The position numbers were made by a program, and so were the translations under genes. 64,000 nucleotides of DNA from Alitta virens (lineage: Eukaryota > Annelida > Polychaeta > Phyllodocida > Nereididae): contig OW028586.1 of NCBI GenBank assembly GCA_932294295.1, forward strand, positions 9,453,790 to 9,517,789, given 5' to 3'. This document shows, piece by piece, positions 35,338-47,239 of the stretch; position 1 is the stretch's first letter; each line of letters begins with the position of its first letter. A model generated the notes under the pieces. The model had not been told where the DNA came from. It saw only the letters and a list, made by a program, of their open reading frames with translations, and did no database searches.

Positions 35338-35560
35338 TAAGTAATTGCACACCAGATATCATTTGTATTCATCGATCCTCCTAATTGTATACAATTTGTT
35401 TATATGACAAAAATGTAATAATCATGAGACAATCAAGATCAGTCTAGTTGGCAAAGTTTGGATTGACCTTATCAAGTGCACTGGCAAAATAGTCCATACA
35501 CAGGCCGACAAGAATGTGCGTTAGAAAAATTTATGTTACGCTAAAATCTTTGACAAGATG
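35338..35560 (-). mobile_element. MITE D copy, reverse
   Basis: TTGCACACCAGATATCATTT, CCTCCTAATTGTATACAATT, ACCTTATCAAGTGCACTGGC and AATAGTCCATACACAG are the reverse complement of D. Confidence 0.75.
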
Positions 35561-36174
35561 GTCCATCATTTTATGTTGCACAAATTCCCACATGAACGAG
35601 GTGTGACTGTAACATAAAATTTCGGCTAATGGGTCGTTTTGATGGGTTTTGATAAAAGGCCAATCAGAGAAGTGGGATTTGGTCGTAATTGGAGCTTTAG
35701 CCTGAACTGATTTGCTGAACAGATTTCAGATTTTTAGGCTTCTGAATCAAAATCACCAGCCTAGATTCCAGAGTTCACAACACAAACTGTGCACATGTAT
35801 GGAATTTTATATTCTTTGGTCTGTGGCTGTATGTTATATATGCTTTTATGAAACTTATTCTTTGAACGACGTACAACTGCTAAGTCCTCATATTGGCTAT
35901 TTATATATACATAAATACGAAATTTGTGTGCCAATATTTACATTATTAAGTACCTTTTTAAATTATTGATGTAGCTAATTTTGAATAAGTGATATTCGAA
36001 TTGGCTTTTCTTTTGAGGTGATGTTTTGATCAGATGATGACTCGAAAATACTCAGCTATTCTGATTAGACAAATGTCAGTGATATTTTTGTCTTTTCTTC
36101 GTCGTTTTGTGTCGGGAGATCGTGGCCGAGGGGGAGGAAATGGAACTCTTCGATTTCTCTAGTTTGATTGATAC

Positions 36175-36374
36175 CCGCTAGGGGGCGTGTAGCAAATTGG
36201 CGTGATTCAATTATAGCTACTTCCGTGATTGTTTGTGAATTTGAAGCAGTCGAGGGGAGGGAGTGTGGACTTAATTGAATCATGATCGTTTGGCAGGGAG
36301 GACGGATTGACGTGTAGCCTAATTGACTGCTACTCGTGAGCAGCAGCTTCGGCAGATTTGCGATAGGGGGCGTT
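36175..36374 (+). promoter_or_regulatory. Two CTCF-like motifs, same orientation
   Basis: CCGCTAGGGGGCGTG at 36175 and GCGATAGGGGGCGTT at 36360 match the CTCF core; a weaker CTGCAAGGGCGCTAG lies at about 36781. The surrounding 36.1-36.7 kb is repeat-poor with intact CpGs. Confidence 0.45.
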
Positions 36375-36466
36375 TTTGGTCACTTTGAAATAATCACCCC
36401 GCTGTCAGCGGAAACCCGTCTTGAGGGTGCTTCAGGAAGTGGGCATTAGCACTCCAATAACACCCC

Positions 36467-36502
36467 TTTGGCCCTCTTTGCAGCCCTCTTTGCAGCCCTG
36501 TT
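36467..36502 (+). repeat. Short tandem repeat GCCCTCTTTGCA
   Basis: Three consecutive units GGCCCTCTTTGCAGCCCTCT and GCAGCCCTGTTT. Confidence 0.7.
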
Positions 36503-37825
36503 TCCAATCATTTTACCAAAATGAAGAAAAGGGACGGGAATGCTACTTCAGCCAAATCAACTCATAGCCAATTTTCGGCTGCTCAAGCGCGGACGCAGTA
36601 CGTTCAAAACTGTGAAAAGTGGAGTGCTGGTCGCAGAACGAGCGGACCACTTTACATCAAATAAGTCTTCTCGGCCCCCTTATCGAGTTTCTTGTCAATA
36701 TCACTGCGGCTAAACTCATCGCCCGCAACATCTTTATTCTCTAGAAATGAGTTTTTATTGATTTCAAGATTTCAATTTACCTGCAAGGGCGCTAGCAGGG
36801 GAACTTACACAGGGGGGAATTTCATTAGGATCGGGCTGTAGCCACATGCCAATACCTCATCAGAGGCCCAATTGGCCTAGGGGGACTCTGCTGGCTCCAT
36901 GTGCAAAATAAATGTTTGGATAAAATACACCCAAGTATGATGCTTAGCTCTGCCCATTTCAATGTTGGGGAGGAGAAAAAAGCTCAAGGACACTTTACAG
37001 TTTGTCTCTCATTGGTTTATCTTTAAAATTACACAATTCCTTGCCATGGAACTGGATGGCCATTGTCAATTTGCCAGTCTTGGTGTAGTGTACATGTATC
37101 TAATATATATATGTAAAGAATAGTATAAGAACTAAGACCAAAGTTTTATGACGAGGTGTAGACACGCGGTTGCATTAATTTTTGAAGTAACTTGCTAAAA
37201 CACTTGTAACACATGGTGAATGATAATTTTTTGGGTGCCATTTGTATATGTTGAATAACCATATAGTCACTTTGACAGTCACATCTTTTACAGTGTGTAT
37301 AGTGCCTGTAACTTACTGTAAAAATTACATCTTTTTTTTTTCACAGTGACTTTTGACGACTCTCCGTTGACAGGGTGCATAACTTGCAACATATCTCTTG
37401 AAATTACACAATTTTTCCCAGTGCCAGCTACACACAGTTATGAGCGAGATATCATTCTTTCTATAGCAAGCCAGATGTATCAAACAGGATGCAGACAAGC
37501 TCAGACTCACTGCTTCCTGATTGAACGGGTTTTGATTGAATTATTGAAGACCATCTGAATTTGGTGGAAATAAAACACCTAGTCATGAGCAATGTCATGT
37601 CTGAGAAAAGATGAGGAGAGATTCATTGAGTGAGGATGGAAGGAGAGCAAATCACTAAGATGTCATTTAGTAAAAGGCAAATAAAAGTCTCATATTAAGT
37701 GAAGTTACACAAACTTTTGACCAAATTCGTGTTTCTGTTGTGTTCAACCACAGCAATGACACTCGATATCAAGATATTTTGTATACACATTCAAACTGAT
37801 GGATCAATCATTTTCAAAGAAGCAA

Positions 37826-38025
37826 TGATCAGTCAGACAATCAGTCAGTCAGTCAATCTGTCAATCAGTCAGTCAGTCATTCAGTCAATCAATCAGTCAG
37901 ACAGGTCTGCTTATCCAGTCAGTCAGTGAGTCGGCAGTCAGTTGGTCGGTCGGTCAGTCAGTCAGTCGGTCAGTCAGTCAGTCAGTCAGTCAGTCAGTCA
38001 GTCAGTCAGTCAGTCAGTCAGTCAA
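37826..38025 (+). repeat. (CAGT)n microsatellite
   Basis: Two blocks of CAGT/CAAT repeats separated by about 25 bases. Open frames here are by-products. Confidence 0.9.
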
Positions 38026-38865
38026 TATATATAAGGTGTGCATTTTGTCTGGGATTCAATAAGGGGAATCACCTTTATTCTGGTTTCTTTTGTAGCAGTC
38101 AAGTCCCTTTGTATTAGTCAAAGCTTCTGCATTTGTCAAATCCTGTACGTATCAATCACATCTTGAGCATTAGTCAAATCCTAAGTGTCCATGGATGGGG
38201 GTTGGTGCTGTAGGTGAGGTTTTTATGGCCATTCTGTTGGAAAGTGGAGATTTGTGAGGGAGTATTAGGGCTGATCCTATATCTGGGCTGGATTAGCTAC
38301 TTGCCAAGTGCTGGGGGTGTGTATCACCGTTAGATTGGGGTGCTGGGACAGCCCTGTACCCGTAGATTATGAATTAATTGGTCAGGGTGTGATTACATTG
38401 GGTGGCAACTGCTTTATTGCTCCATAACACCCATTGATTGCTTGCCAAAACCATAGAGGGAAGGCATGATTGAAATTGGGGATTAAATCATAATTTTTTC
38501 CTGCCCAGCTTGACATGGGGACAGTGAGATTAGGAAAGGGTGAAAGGGTAAGCCTTGTACCCCCCTTGTCTAGTATCTGCGGGGGATTGCTATGCCCTCC
38601 TCTAAGCCCCAAGTGTTCCACTGTAAGCTGAGCTAAATTACCCCCAGCCAACTCCATTGCACGTGTTTGTTCACTGGGTGTGACAGGTCTGTCCGTCTTA
38701 GTCTGTTTGGCTGTCTTTTCGTTGTGTATTTTTGTCTGTTATTCTTTCTTTGTCTTTCCAATACAAAAAATGCTACTGGTTTAATTCTAAACCTTAGTCA
38801 CCTTGCAACAGCCGTGCCTAAAAATTAAGGAACAGAAATTGTAATACATGTACTTGCCAAGCAGA

Positions 38866-39055
38866 GGGGGGGGGGGGGGGCTAGCTCAGTAGTAGCGCTC
38901 TGGGCTTCCAACCACTGAGTCCCGGGTTCAATTCCCAGTCGAGCCTAAGTTGGCTGGCTGTTTCATCCATCATCTCATTGCCATAGTCCCTGCCTGTTTA
39001 AATTAGCCCATCAGGTGCAGAAATACAGGACGTAAAGCCCTAATCCACCACCACC
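38866..39055 (+). mobile_element. SINE-A copy 5, youngest-looking, with perfect 14-bp target duplication
   Basis: ACTTGCCAAGCAGA at 38852-38865 is repeated exactly at 39056-39069. The insert begins with a poly-G run of about 15, then CTAGCTCAGTAGTAGCGC, GGGTTCAATTCCCAG, the body, and a CCACCACCACC tail. This copy defines the element's ends. Confidence 0.93.
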
Positions 39056-39091
39056 ACTTGCCAAGCAGACAATTGTTCTAATATGCTGTAA

Positions 39092-39305
39092 CAGTGGCGC
39101 AAAATAGTTCCTGCACAAACATTAAATGAGCTGAACTAAAATAATTTTGTAATTTAAGTTCTTGGGTAAAGTCATTGGAAACTTTGCCGATTAGACTGCT
39201 CTTGATTCTCTCAGCATAGTTATTGCATTCTGTACAAACTAATTTATAACAATTTAGGATGATACAAAATGTATCTGGTGTGCCAAAAACGTATTACCAC
39301 CGCTA
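39092..39305 (+). mobile_element. MITE D copy, full length
   Basis: CAGTGGCGCAAAATAGTTCC at the left and ATTACCACCGCTA at the right form imperfect inverted ends. The middle has CCGATTAGACTGCTCTTGAT and TCAGCATAGTTATTGCATT. Confidence 0.75.
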
Positions 39306-39814
39306 CATAACGAACTTTCACTGGACTTGTTTACTTCTCCTGAGTCAAGACCCGTTGTTTTTAAGTCAATGTCACAGCTATGTAGTCCGTTGCATTAGCA
39401 TGAAGTTGCTTTAACGCCACGTTGGAAATGCCACCTCATGAAAAATTCAGCACTTCATCAAAAGAATTCTTCTCTTTTCTTCCTTTCTTCTTTCTCTCTT
39501 TTACTCCTTCATCTTCAAAGATGCTTAATTGCAGCGGCTGAAGCAGTCCCATAGATGCTGGTCCCCCTTAGCATCATGGGTGTGCCCCTAGCTGTCATGT
39601 GCCCAGGGTGCTTGTTAGTAAAACTTGCGTTTTGAGCCCGCCTGCTTGGTTAATTCCACTTGTAATGCGACAAATTGAGTTAAGCAAGCCTCATTTGTTG
39701 CATTCATGTAAAATAAAACTTTTTCATAAAAGGGAAGAGACGAACCCTCCAAAGGAATGAGTGCAAGTAATTTGCAAATGCCCCTCAGCTGCGCCAGGGC
39801 ACTGAGGAATTAAT

Positions 39815-39878
39815 TGAGAGACAGAGAGACAGAGAGAGAGAGAGACAGAGAGAGAGAGAGAGACAGAGAGAGAGAGAC

Positions 39879-39923
<45 letters not shown>

Positions 39924-40275
39924 TACCTTGGATGTCTCTGTTCATCCAAGGACAGACAGACAGACAGATAGATAGCTAGACAGACAGACAGCTAGACCAA
40001 CAGACAGACAGACCTTGGATGTCTCTCTTCATCCAAGGACAGACAGACAGCTAGACAGATAGACAGACAGATAGATAGCTAGACAGACAGACAGACAGCT
40101 TGACTAACAGACAGACAGACTTTGGATGTCCCTCTTCATCCAAGGACAGATAAACAGACAGACAGATAGATAGCTAGACAGACAGACAGACAGAGATGGA
40201 CAGACACAGACAGAAATATTGACAGACAGGGACACAGAGATAGAGAGCGGAGACAGGGACAGACATTGACAGAGA
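39815..40275 (+). repeat. (GACA)n/(GAGA)n satellite with palindromic islands
   Basis: GACAGACA and GAGAGAGA runs are broken three times by a small hairpin: CCTTGGATG, an ~8-base loop, CATCCAAGG (39926-39951, 40013-40038 and a variant at 40121-40145). GATAGATAGCTAGACAGACA also recurs, so the array has a higher-order unit of about 87-108 bases. Confidence 0.88.
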
Positions 40276-40369
40276 CTGATCCCAGATGACTTGCCAGAAC
40301 GGCGGAATGTCGTCCTTTCATCATACAATGTTAGCTAATGTTGTTCCGACGTCGATCCGATCTGGCCTG

Positions 40370-40710
40370 CTGTCTGAGACAGAGAGACAAGACAAGGAGG
40401 TACAGACTGAGCGAAACAGACTAAAACTGAGACTGGGACAGACAGAGAGATGGATTCACAATGACAAGACATAGATATTGGTATAGATAGATTTAGAATG
40501 ATGGACAGTATAGTCTAAGTCACAAAAACAGAGGATAAAGATATTCACAGTGACATACAGAAAGACAGGGTGCTAGAAAAATAGATGTGGACAGCAAGAT
40601 AGATACACATCGATTGAGACGTTTGAGACAGGGACAAGGAGACTGAGACAGGGAGACTGAGACAGGGACAAGGAGACAGGGACAAGGAGACAGAGACAGG
40701 GACAAACAGA
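40370..40710 (+). repeat. Degenerate GACAGGGACAAGGAGA minisatellite
   Basis: Units of GAGACAGGGACAAGGAGAC are dense at 40625-40700 and decayed before that. CATCCAAGGACA reappears at 40747, linking it to the array at 39815. Confidence 0.8.
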
Positions 40711-40896
40711 GAAATATTTTGGTGAGACCAAGCTCTGTTCATTGTTCATCCAAGGACAAAGACACTCAAAATATCATTTATTATAGATTGTTAAAAAAGT
40801 TTATTGTATTACATGTAAGTTAGGATGCGCACTATGCAGTCAGTTTTTTGTTTGTCACAATGGTTAAAAAGTTTTTCACAGAGTTGAGGTCATATT

Positions 40897-40945
40897 CTAC
40901 TGCTGCTGCTGATGCTGCTGCTGCTGCTGCTGCGGCAACTGATGC
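40897..40945 (+). repeat. (TGC)n triplet repeat
   Basis: TGCTGCTGCTGATGCTGCTG continuing for about 35 bases. Confidence 0.85.
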
Positions 40946-41559
40946 ATCTATTGCCACGGCCGATGCTCAAAAGCCCCCAGAAAATGGAATGGTCATTGCG
41001 GATCAGGCGATAATTGATTGGCCAGCAAAGTGGCAAATATAAGGCCGGTCATTTAAATTCAGTCCTGTCCCCCTTTGCAAAAGAACAATCAATGGACAAA
41101 AGCGACACCTAACGACAGCAGCACGTGTTCCCATGGTGATTACACACGCCATAACAAGTCCGGCTTCCTGTCTCGATCAAACTGGCCCCTGATTGGTCGA
41201 TTATTCTACTGCAGGGCAAGCTTTTTAGAAGCAAATAGCAGCCGAAGCTGTACTCTATGCAACTCGCCAGCATAGCTCTTTTGTGTTGCTGGAATTTCCA
41301 ATTATTTTTGTGAAGGTGAAAACTGAAGAAAGCTGGAGAAATTCATTACGAGGGGCTGGAATAAATGACTCCTCTGCCCCGTCCAATTAAAACCAGGGTC
41401 CCTCATTTATTTGGCTTTCTGAGGTTCAGCAAACAAGCTCACGTTGAAAGCGTCTTTTTAATAGAGCTGTTAGTCTTGTGTGTGAATGGGCCGGTCAAAC
41501 CTTCTGGGCTGGCGTGTTAATTATTACAAATTGGGACATTAATTTGGGTAATAGGACGG

Positions 41560-42200
41560 CGAGTGCCTCTGCGTCGACTCGAGAGGAAATGATTACCTAA
41601 GCAGCTAGCGCCACCGGATGCGACGGTGAATGGGCGAACTAGGTAGGCACGTGGTTCCGGTGATTAGTGGAGGCTCAGGTCGTGGCCCTACGTGTGGAGG
41701 GGGTCTTTGGAGGCAAGACGTTCATGCCCTCTCTTTGCTGCTCCTCTGAACCGCTAGATGGCGCTATTGGTCGCGTCGCCACGTCCTCCTAATTGTCACG
41801 TGCTTTTGATTACGTTCGAGAGCGATGCGGGCGCCCTCTAACGATGGCGCGGCGCCAAAATGGCTTCGTTGTTTGTGGTCAGGTTTGAGGAAGGATCTGC
41901 GGACGGTCACAACTGGCTACTTTGGGCTCGTCTGCTGAGGCCTATGAGCACCACACCTTCGCCCCTAATAAGGGCAATTTACAATTTGCCGACGACAGTG
42001 GTTAGCGTCGTGTCCCAGCGACTAGCACAACACACACACATATCGCGAGAGAGATGCTGTTTGTGCTGATCCAACTTCCCGCCATATTTGTTTTTGTTCC
42101 AAATTTTGTCGCGCCAAAAAAAAGCAGACGATATTTTCTGTGTGCGAATTCGTCCCCCTAATTGTTCAACCACGGATCTCCAAGACAAACATGGCTCCGA
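41560..42200. promoter_or_regulatory. CpG-rich island with E2F-, YY1- and CTCF-like motifs
   Basis: CpG is frequent here, unlike neighbouring DNA. Motifs: CCGCTAGATGGCGCTA (41751, CTCF-like), GGGCGCCCTCTAACG (41830, CTCF-like on minus), GGCGCGGCGCCAAAATGGC (YY1/E2F-like), ATATCGCGAGAGAG (Kaiso-like), CTTCCCGCC and TCGCGCCAAAA (E2F-like), and CACGTG-type strings. A 69-codon frame starts at AAAATGG (41860), but its product has no recognisable domain. It could be a promoter with a first exon, or an enhancer/boundary. Confidence 0.4.
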
Positions 42201-42416
42201 CAAATTGCTGCCAATGGCCCTGTTTGCTAAATTACTTGTGTAACAACTCGTGTTTTGTCTGGAGTTAAAATCCTCCGGGAGAGAAAAGCCGAAGTGATTT
42301 TGCCATTTTTATGTTGGTGATTCTTTTCATTTAAACATAAAATCTTTCTCACATTTTTAGTCTGAAGGTAGGCACGTGTCTATCTTCATTTTTGTGTCTG
42401 TGAATCTGTCATTCTT

Positions 42417-42690
42417 TTGACTAGTGGTAAGACACTCGCCTGCTCCTCTGAAGGACCTGGGTTCAATCCCAGGCCCGGGCACCCTTCATGAGCAACGTCC
42501 CAGCTGGATGTCGTTCGGATGAGACGTTAAATTGGCAGTCCCTTGTACTCGGTGTCTATGCGGAGGCAAGTAAAAGATCCCACTCATGTGGTGAATGTGT
42601 AACATGGGTTGACTGTCTCTCACCTCATCAATCAACCCTTGATAGCGGCAAGAACTTTCCTTAGAGGGCTGTACTTTCCATATCTGTCGA
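42417..42690 (+). mobile_element. SINE-B copy 2, best preserved (~270 bp)
   Basis: tRNA-like head: GACTAGTGGTAAGACACTCG and GGGTTCAATCCCAGG (B-box). Then a central domain with GATGTCGTTCGGATGAGACG, CCTTGTACTCGGTGTCTATG and GGCAAGTAAAAGATCCCAC, then a tail ending CTGTACTTTCCATATCTG. The GGATGAGACGTTAAA centre recalls the shared domain of widespread animal SINE superfamilies (possibly MetaSINE); this is from memory and not confirmed. Confidence 0.85.
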
Positions 42691-42789
42691 TCTATTATAT
42701 CCAATAGGCAGATTCTGAGTTCCTTCATGTGTGTTGCTCAATCTCTCTTTGGACTGAACTGTTTAATCCAAAATATTTCTTTATTTCTT

Positions 42790-42976
42790 GAGGGGTGGGG
42801 GGCCTATCTCAGTGGTAGCGTTCAAGGCTTCCAACCACCGGGTCCCAGGTTCGATTCCCGGTCGAGCCTAAGTCGGATGGCTGTTTCATCCTTCATCTCA
42901 TTGCCATGGTCCCTGCCTGTCCCAATTAGCCCATCGGGTGCAGAAATACAGGACGTAAAGCCCTTATCCACCCACC
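42790..42976 (+). mobile_element. SINE-A copy 6
   Basis: GGGGGGCCTATCTCAGTGG head, GGTTCGATTCCCGG B-box, body and CCACCCACC tail. It lies about 100 bases after a SINE-B copy. Confidence 0.87.
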
Positions 42977-43493
42977 ATTTCTGTCTTTCTTTTGATCGGA
43001 CAAAGGTCAGATGTTTTTCTGATTTTTGCAAATGGAGGCGCTGACATGACTAAGGACTTGTGAGATCGTCCAACAATATCCCAATTAGTGTAATAACTTC
43101 GTTGGTTATCGTTTGCTCAGCGAGGCCACGTTTATCATAATAGTCCACCTGCAAATTAAGCACCACGTCATTATGCCACTAACTGGAAATATGAAGCCAC
43201 TTAAACTTTTAATGATCAATTAGTGGGGCCTGGGCCGTCTACAGGTGTAGGATAGATCCATAGAGTGGCAGCCATTGACAGGCAACAGAGCAGCCATTTT
43301 GAGCCGACCCCAGCCAATTAATGGAAATCTATATTAATTAGAATCATGACTTGTATTGATACGATTGATAGACGGGCCCACAACCACACCAATAACGTAT
43401 CACACGCAGTTTGTTTCTCTATTGGGCATTTCCGAGTTATATATATGGTTGATGTAGTAAAGTCTCAAAGGTACTAGTCTGAAGCTTCGTAAG

Positions 43494-43612
43494 GTTATAT
43501 GACCCTGCAGCTTGCCAGAGGTAGACGTAATGATGAGATGATACGACTTGGCGTCCACACCATGTTACACATTTACCCCATCTGTATATAGACTGAGTCT
43601 TCTACTGACGTA
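43494..43612 (-). mobile_element. Family C copy, reverse
   Basis: GCCAGAGGTAGACGTAATGA, TGATACGACTTGGCGTCCAC and CATGTTACACATTTACCCC. Confidence 0.65.
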
Positions 43613-44207
43613 ACCTTGCCTAGATTGCCAAGCTTGAGCTTTCTCAAAGCACACTTATTAATACAGTATCAAAGTTATTAACAATGACTATTGGTGACGT
43701 AATGGTCTCAATCCAGGGGTAATTTAAAGCGAGATTATAGTGGTGAAAGTTCACAACACTCTTGTGACTCTAATTCGCACTAACTCAATGTGGTCCACTT
43801 CCTCAAGACCTAAACGTACAAGGTAGGGTATAAACTTTACCCCAACCTTGTTAATGTCAGGGTTACATGCACCAGAATCACGTGATCCAACTAACCCCCA
43901 CGTGGTCTTAATAACTGTCATGTTGGGGTTTTTTAAATCTTGAATTTCAGACAGCTTGTTGTGTGGTCTAATAGGGAAAGTTTTATATAGAAAGGTCCCC
44001 TGCCTAGAGGCTCCAGACGGTTTCTATTTTAATTGGCTTGTTAGTTTGTTTGCTTGTAATACCATGGAGGTCTCCATGGTAATACTACTGACTTATAGTC
44101 AGACATATCTTTTGACTTTTTTGTATTACTTTCAGTTTTATCTACCAAAGTTTTCTTGTTGAGATAGTTTAACAGTTGACGTTTAAACCAAAGCGTCGGC
44201 TTGCATG

Positions 44208-44223
44208 TGTCGCCCTCTTGCGG
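44208..44223 (-). promoter_or_regulatory. Minus-strand CTCF-like motif
   Basis: The minus strand reads CCGCAAGAGGGCGACA, a good match to the CTCF core. Confidence 0.42.
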
Positions 44224-44479
44224 ACTGTGTTGTGTAATTAGCTATGGATGATCCAACCCTGTTTTTTATAATATATAATGTTTGGTCTCTTTTAAAAGCC
44301 GGAGTAAATAATGTTCAATTAATAGAGGGTCTGGTCTATAAGGAATATTTTGCATATTTGATGATAGCGAAGCTGGATTTAATAGCACTTTAGTCACTTG
44401 TTTCCTTTGATATTAATCCATCCATGGACGTATGGTCCAGTCAAAGAACCTGGAAATGTGGTCGGCATTTTGTGTGGCG

Positions 44480-44518
44480 CCCCCCCCCCCTAACATTTAA
44501 GGGAGGGGGGGGGGGGGG
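44480..44518. repeat. Poly-C facing poly-G hairpin
   Basis: A run of C (from 44482) and a run of G (to 44518) separated by about 15 bases. The runs could pair, or each could form four-stranded structures. Confidence 0.8.
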
Positions 44519-44779
44519 TCCGAGGGGTTAAGATGAAGGATGCAGACTCTTTGTGAAAACGACGTGGATTTTTAGAAGGGTGCAGTGTTTTGGTCGCTAA
44601 TTGGTCGACAGAAGCCAGAAATTGGGTATAGAATTTCACTAGGAGCTTGTTAGGCTCTCGTTAAGCATCCAGCTGCCATGGTGGAGTTTTAACAAGCTCA
44701 GGATGTGGGGACTGGGGGGAGCTAGCCGCTAACTGAAGCTCCGTCTCATGCTATGTTCTGCTTTTCACTGTGGGAGCAC

Positions 44780-46380
44780 CAGACCACGTTGCTGTCAATA
44801 CTTTAATGTTTTTTTTAGCTCGTTAAGCTAATTTTGCAAACACAATTATTACAGCACGTGTTACTGGTGAATAAATGAAATGAGTACATACCATGTTGAA
44901 AAGACAAATAAGTGGGTTATTAATTTTCAAAACTGATTATATTTTGATAAATAATCATGTAAATATACTATCAGTGGCTTACTGTGGAGTTTTCCCAAAA
45001 TGTTTTATATATGAAAGTTAGCCATAGTTAAGCAATATCAGGAAAACAAATCAGTTTCTACAGGGTTAAGTAATGTTTCATAAATTTTAATTTACTTATT
45101 TTATTCCATATATTATTACACAATGATTTCATTTCTATAGGTTATGATATATTATTGTAGGCTCATGAATTGAACAATTATGGCTGGAAGTCAGTATGAA
45201 TGAACACACAAGACATTTATTGTAATTCTTGAACACTTATACTTTTGATATTCAAATACCATATGATATTTTAATCATATTTCTCTTCGTGCTTATATAT
45301 ATATTTTGTTAAGAATAGTTGTGCAGGAGATCATGTAAACATTTAGTTCTATGAAAAATCCACATTGTTAAACTTCCAAAAGCAAATTGACATTGAAAAT
45401 TGGTGAATTCAGGAAATCAAATTTCACCAAAAAAAAAAAACATCACCATGCTCACAAAGACATGCCGGTTCATTTATAACTCGCAACCACACCGCCAATT
45501 AGGAAAAGAACGAAAAAATAACAACATAATTCGATGCTTTATGATCCCTGCGTGTTCAACATCCAATTTATGTACATTTAACTTTTACACGGATTTCTTC
45601 ATAGGCAATCCAACTTCGTAACATGAAACTGTTTCTATTGTCGAGTTTTCTGTTACAAATTCCCATGCGTTTACATAATGTAATTACAGTAAAACCTCTT
45701 TAAAACTAACAATATAATACTGTCCGCCATTTTGGGGACACTTTCCCTGAATGTCGAAAATTACAGAGCTAATCGACGGATAAACGAGTCGTTTTTTAAC
45801 ACAACAGTATCTATAAGTATCGATAAGTGGTGATATTCTTAATAATAGGTCACATCCATAACAAGCGTATTATCAGGTATTACTGTATCATTTATCCAAT
45901 CATGGGCGAAATTTGATATCTGATTTTCTTTATCAGTGTTACACAATCCAATAAGTGTTCACATTGCCTTCGCTTCCCTCAAATTGCATGAATTTGAGGC
46001 GTTTAACTTGTTTTTGTTTTTTTTAAATCATTGAAAGGTTACATTTTCATGTTATTGAAACATTTACCAAGAACATATTTTTTGGTGGCAATTTTTTGAG
46101 ATCTAGATCAATTGCCACATACGTATTAATTTGATCGATTGCAATTTGATATCACAAGCAACAAAATTGTTTATGATTTATGCTGGAATGAAAAGTTATT
46201 GAAAGGTCATTTATGAATATAATTCTTAAATTTGGACCGATATTGTATAATGATTTCTTAGGACTTGCAAATGGTTTGTTGAATAAAGACATATGGCTAA
46301 TGTTATATATTTTATTTATTTCCAGGTTTGCTAAAAGAAGATGAAAAATAAACTTCACTCGGTGGTCATTTGAGAACTTT
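44780..46380. other. AT-rich non-coding DNA
   Basis: No gene or repeat family recognised. A YY1-like GTCCGCCATTTTGGGG is at about 45721. Short frames have no domains. Confidence 0.45.
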
Positions 46381-46389
46381 AAAAAAAGA

Positions 46390-46520
46390 CGTGACAATCA
46401 CGTGAATTCTTCAAAAAGGTCACGTGATGAAGCGGAAGCAGACGACCGGAAGTTGGTCATCGCGATGACGTCATCGAATTGTGTGCACAAGGACTAATGA
46501 TGACGTCATCATCAATTGAT
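46390..46520. promoter_or_regulatory. Cluster of E-box, ETS and CRE motifs
   Basis: Within 115 bases: TCACGTGA at 46398 and 46420 (E-box), ACCGGAAGT at 46445 (ETS), GATGACGTCATC at 46464 and the perfect palindrome TGATGACGTCATCA at 46498 (CRE/ATF). It sits in otherwise AT-rich DNA. Promoter or enhancer, by inference. Confidence 0.45.
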
Positions 46521-47239
46521 GTCTTGATGACCAATCCGACAAATCAAATGAGTTTGTTCGTTGTTATCATTTTATTGGGACAATTGCAGCATGAGTTTGA
46601 ATAAACGAAGAGGAATGAAGAAAGTTGTCTTCAATTAAGGACAATTCTCAAAAGACCCATTTTTTTTTCCACGTGACTGACACTGCTGTTTTCTGTGTGT
46701 GTTTTGCGAGAATTGTCCGATCGAGCAGACGACACGTTTTCGCTTCGATAATTTTTTTTTCACATTTCTTGGTTACAGTTTTACTCCAGTGAATCAACCA
46801 TTTGAGGGGAAATAGTGTCTTTCTTTAAAATGAATGAATATTGCCATATTTGTGAGCTACAATGAGTGCAAGTTGTCATTAACAATAACTGTCATTTGTT
46901 TACCATTGAGCCATTGATAAGAGGTTCCTGAAACTCTCACCAGATGTCGTCAGCGACTGGTCCCCCTAGTGACAAGGTGACAACTGTACTCACAGTAAAT
47001 CAGTGATCTGCAGATGCAATAAATGTATTGCTATAACAAGAAAGAAATTGATGATAATATTGTTGTGTCCAATTGAACGAAAGTATCCTTAATATGCCAT
47101 TCTTTCATGCTAACAGTACATTTATGAATAAGGCCACGTTTGAAACAAACAGGAAAAGTAGCCAAGCAAAGTGGGTTCTGATCTAATTTCTTAAATGAAC
47201 CTGCCCCCAGCCAATCATACACTTTACATCCATAATGCA

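Noticed and set aside
37826..38025. CRISPR-like array
   Set aside because: Regular 4-base repeats without unique spacers, in a eukaryotic context.
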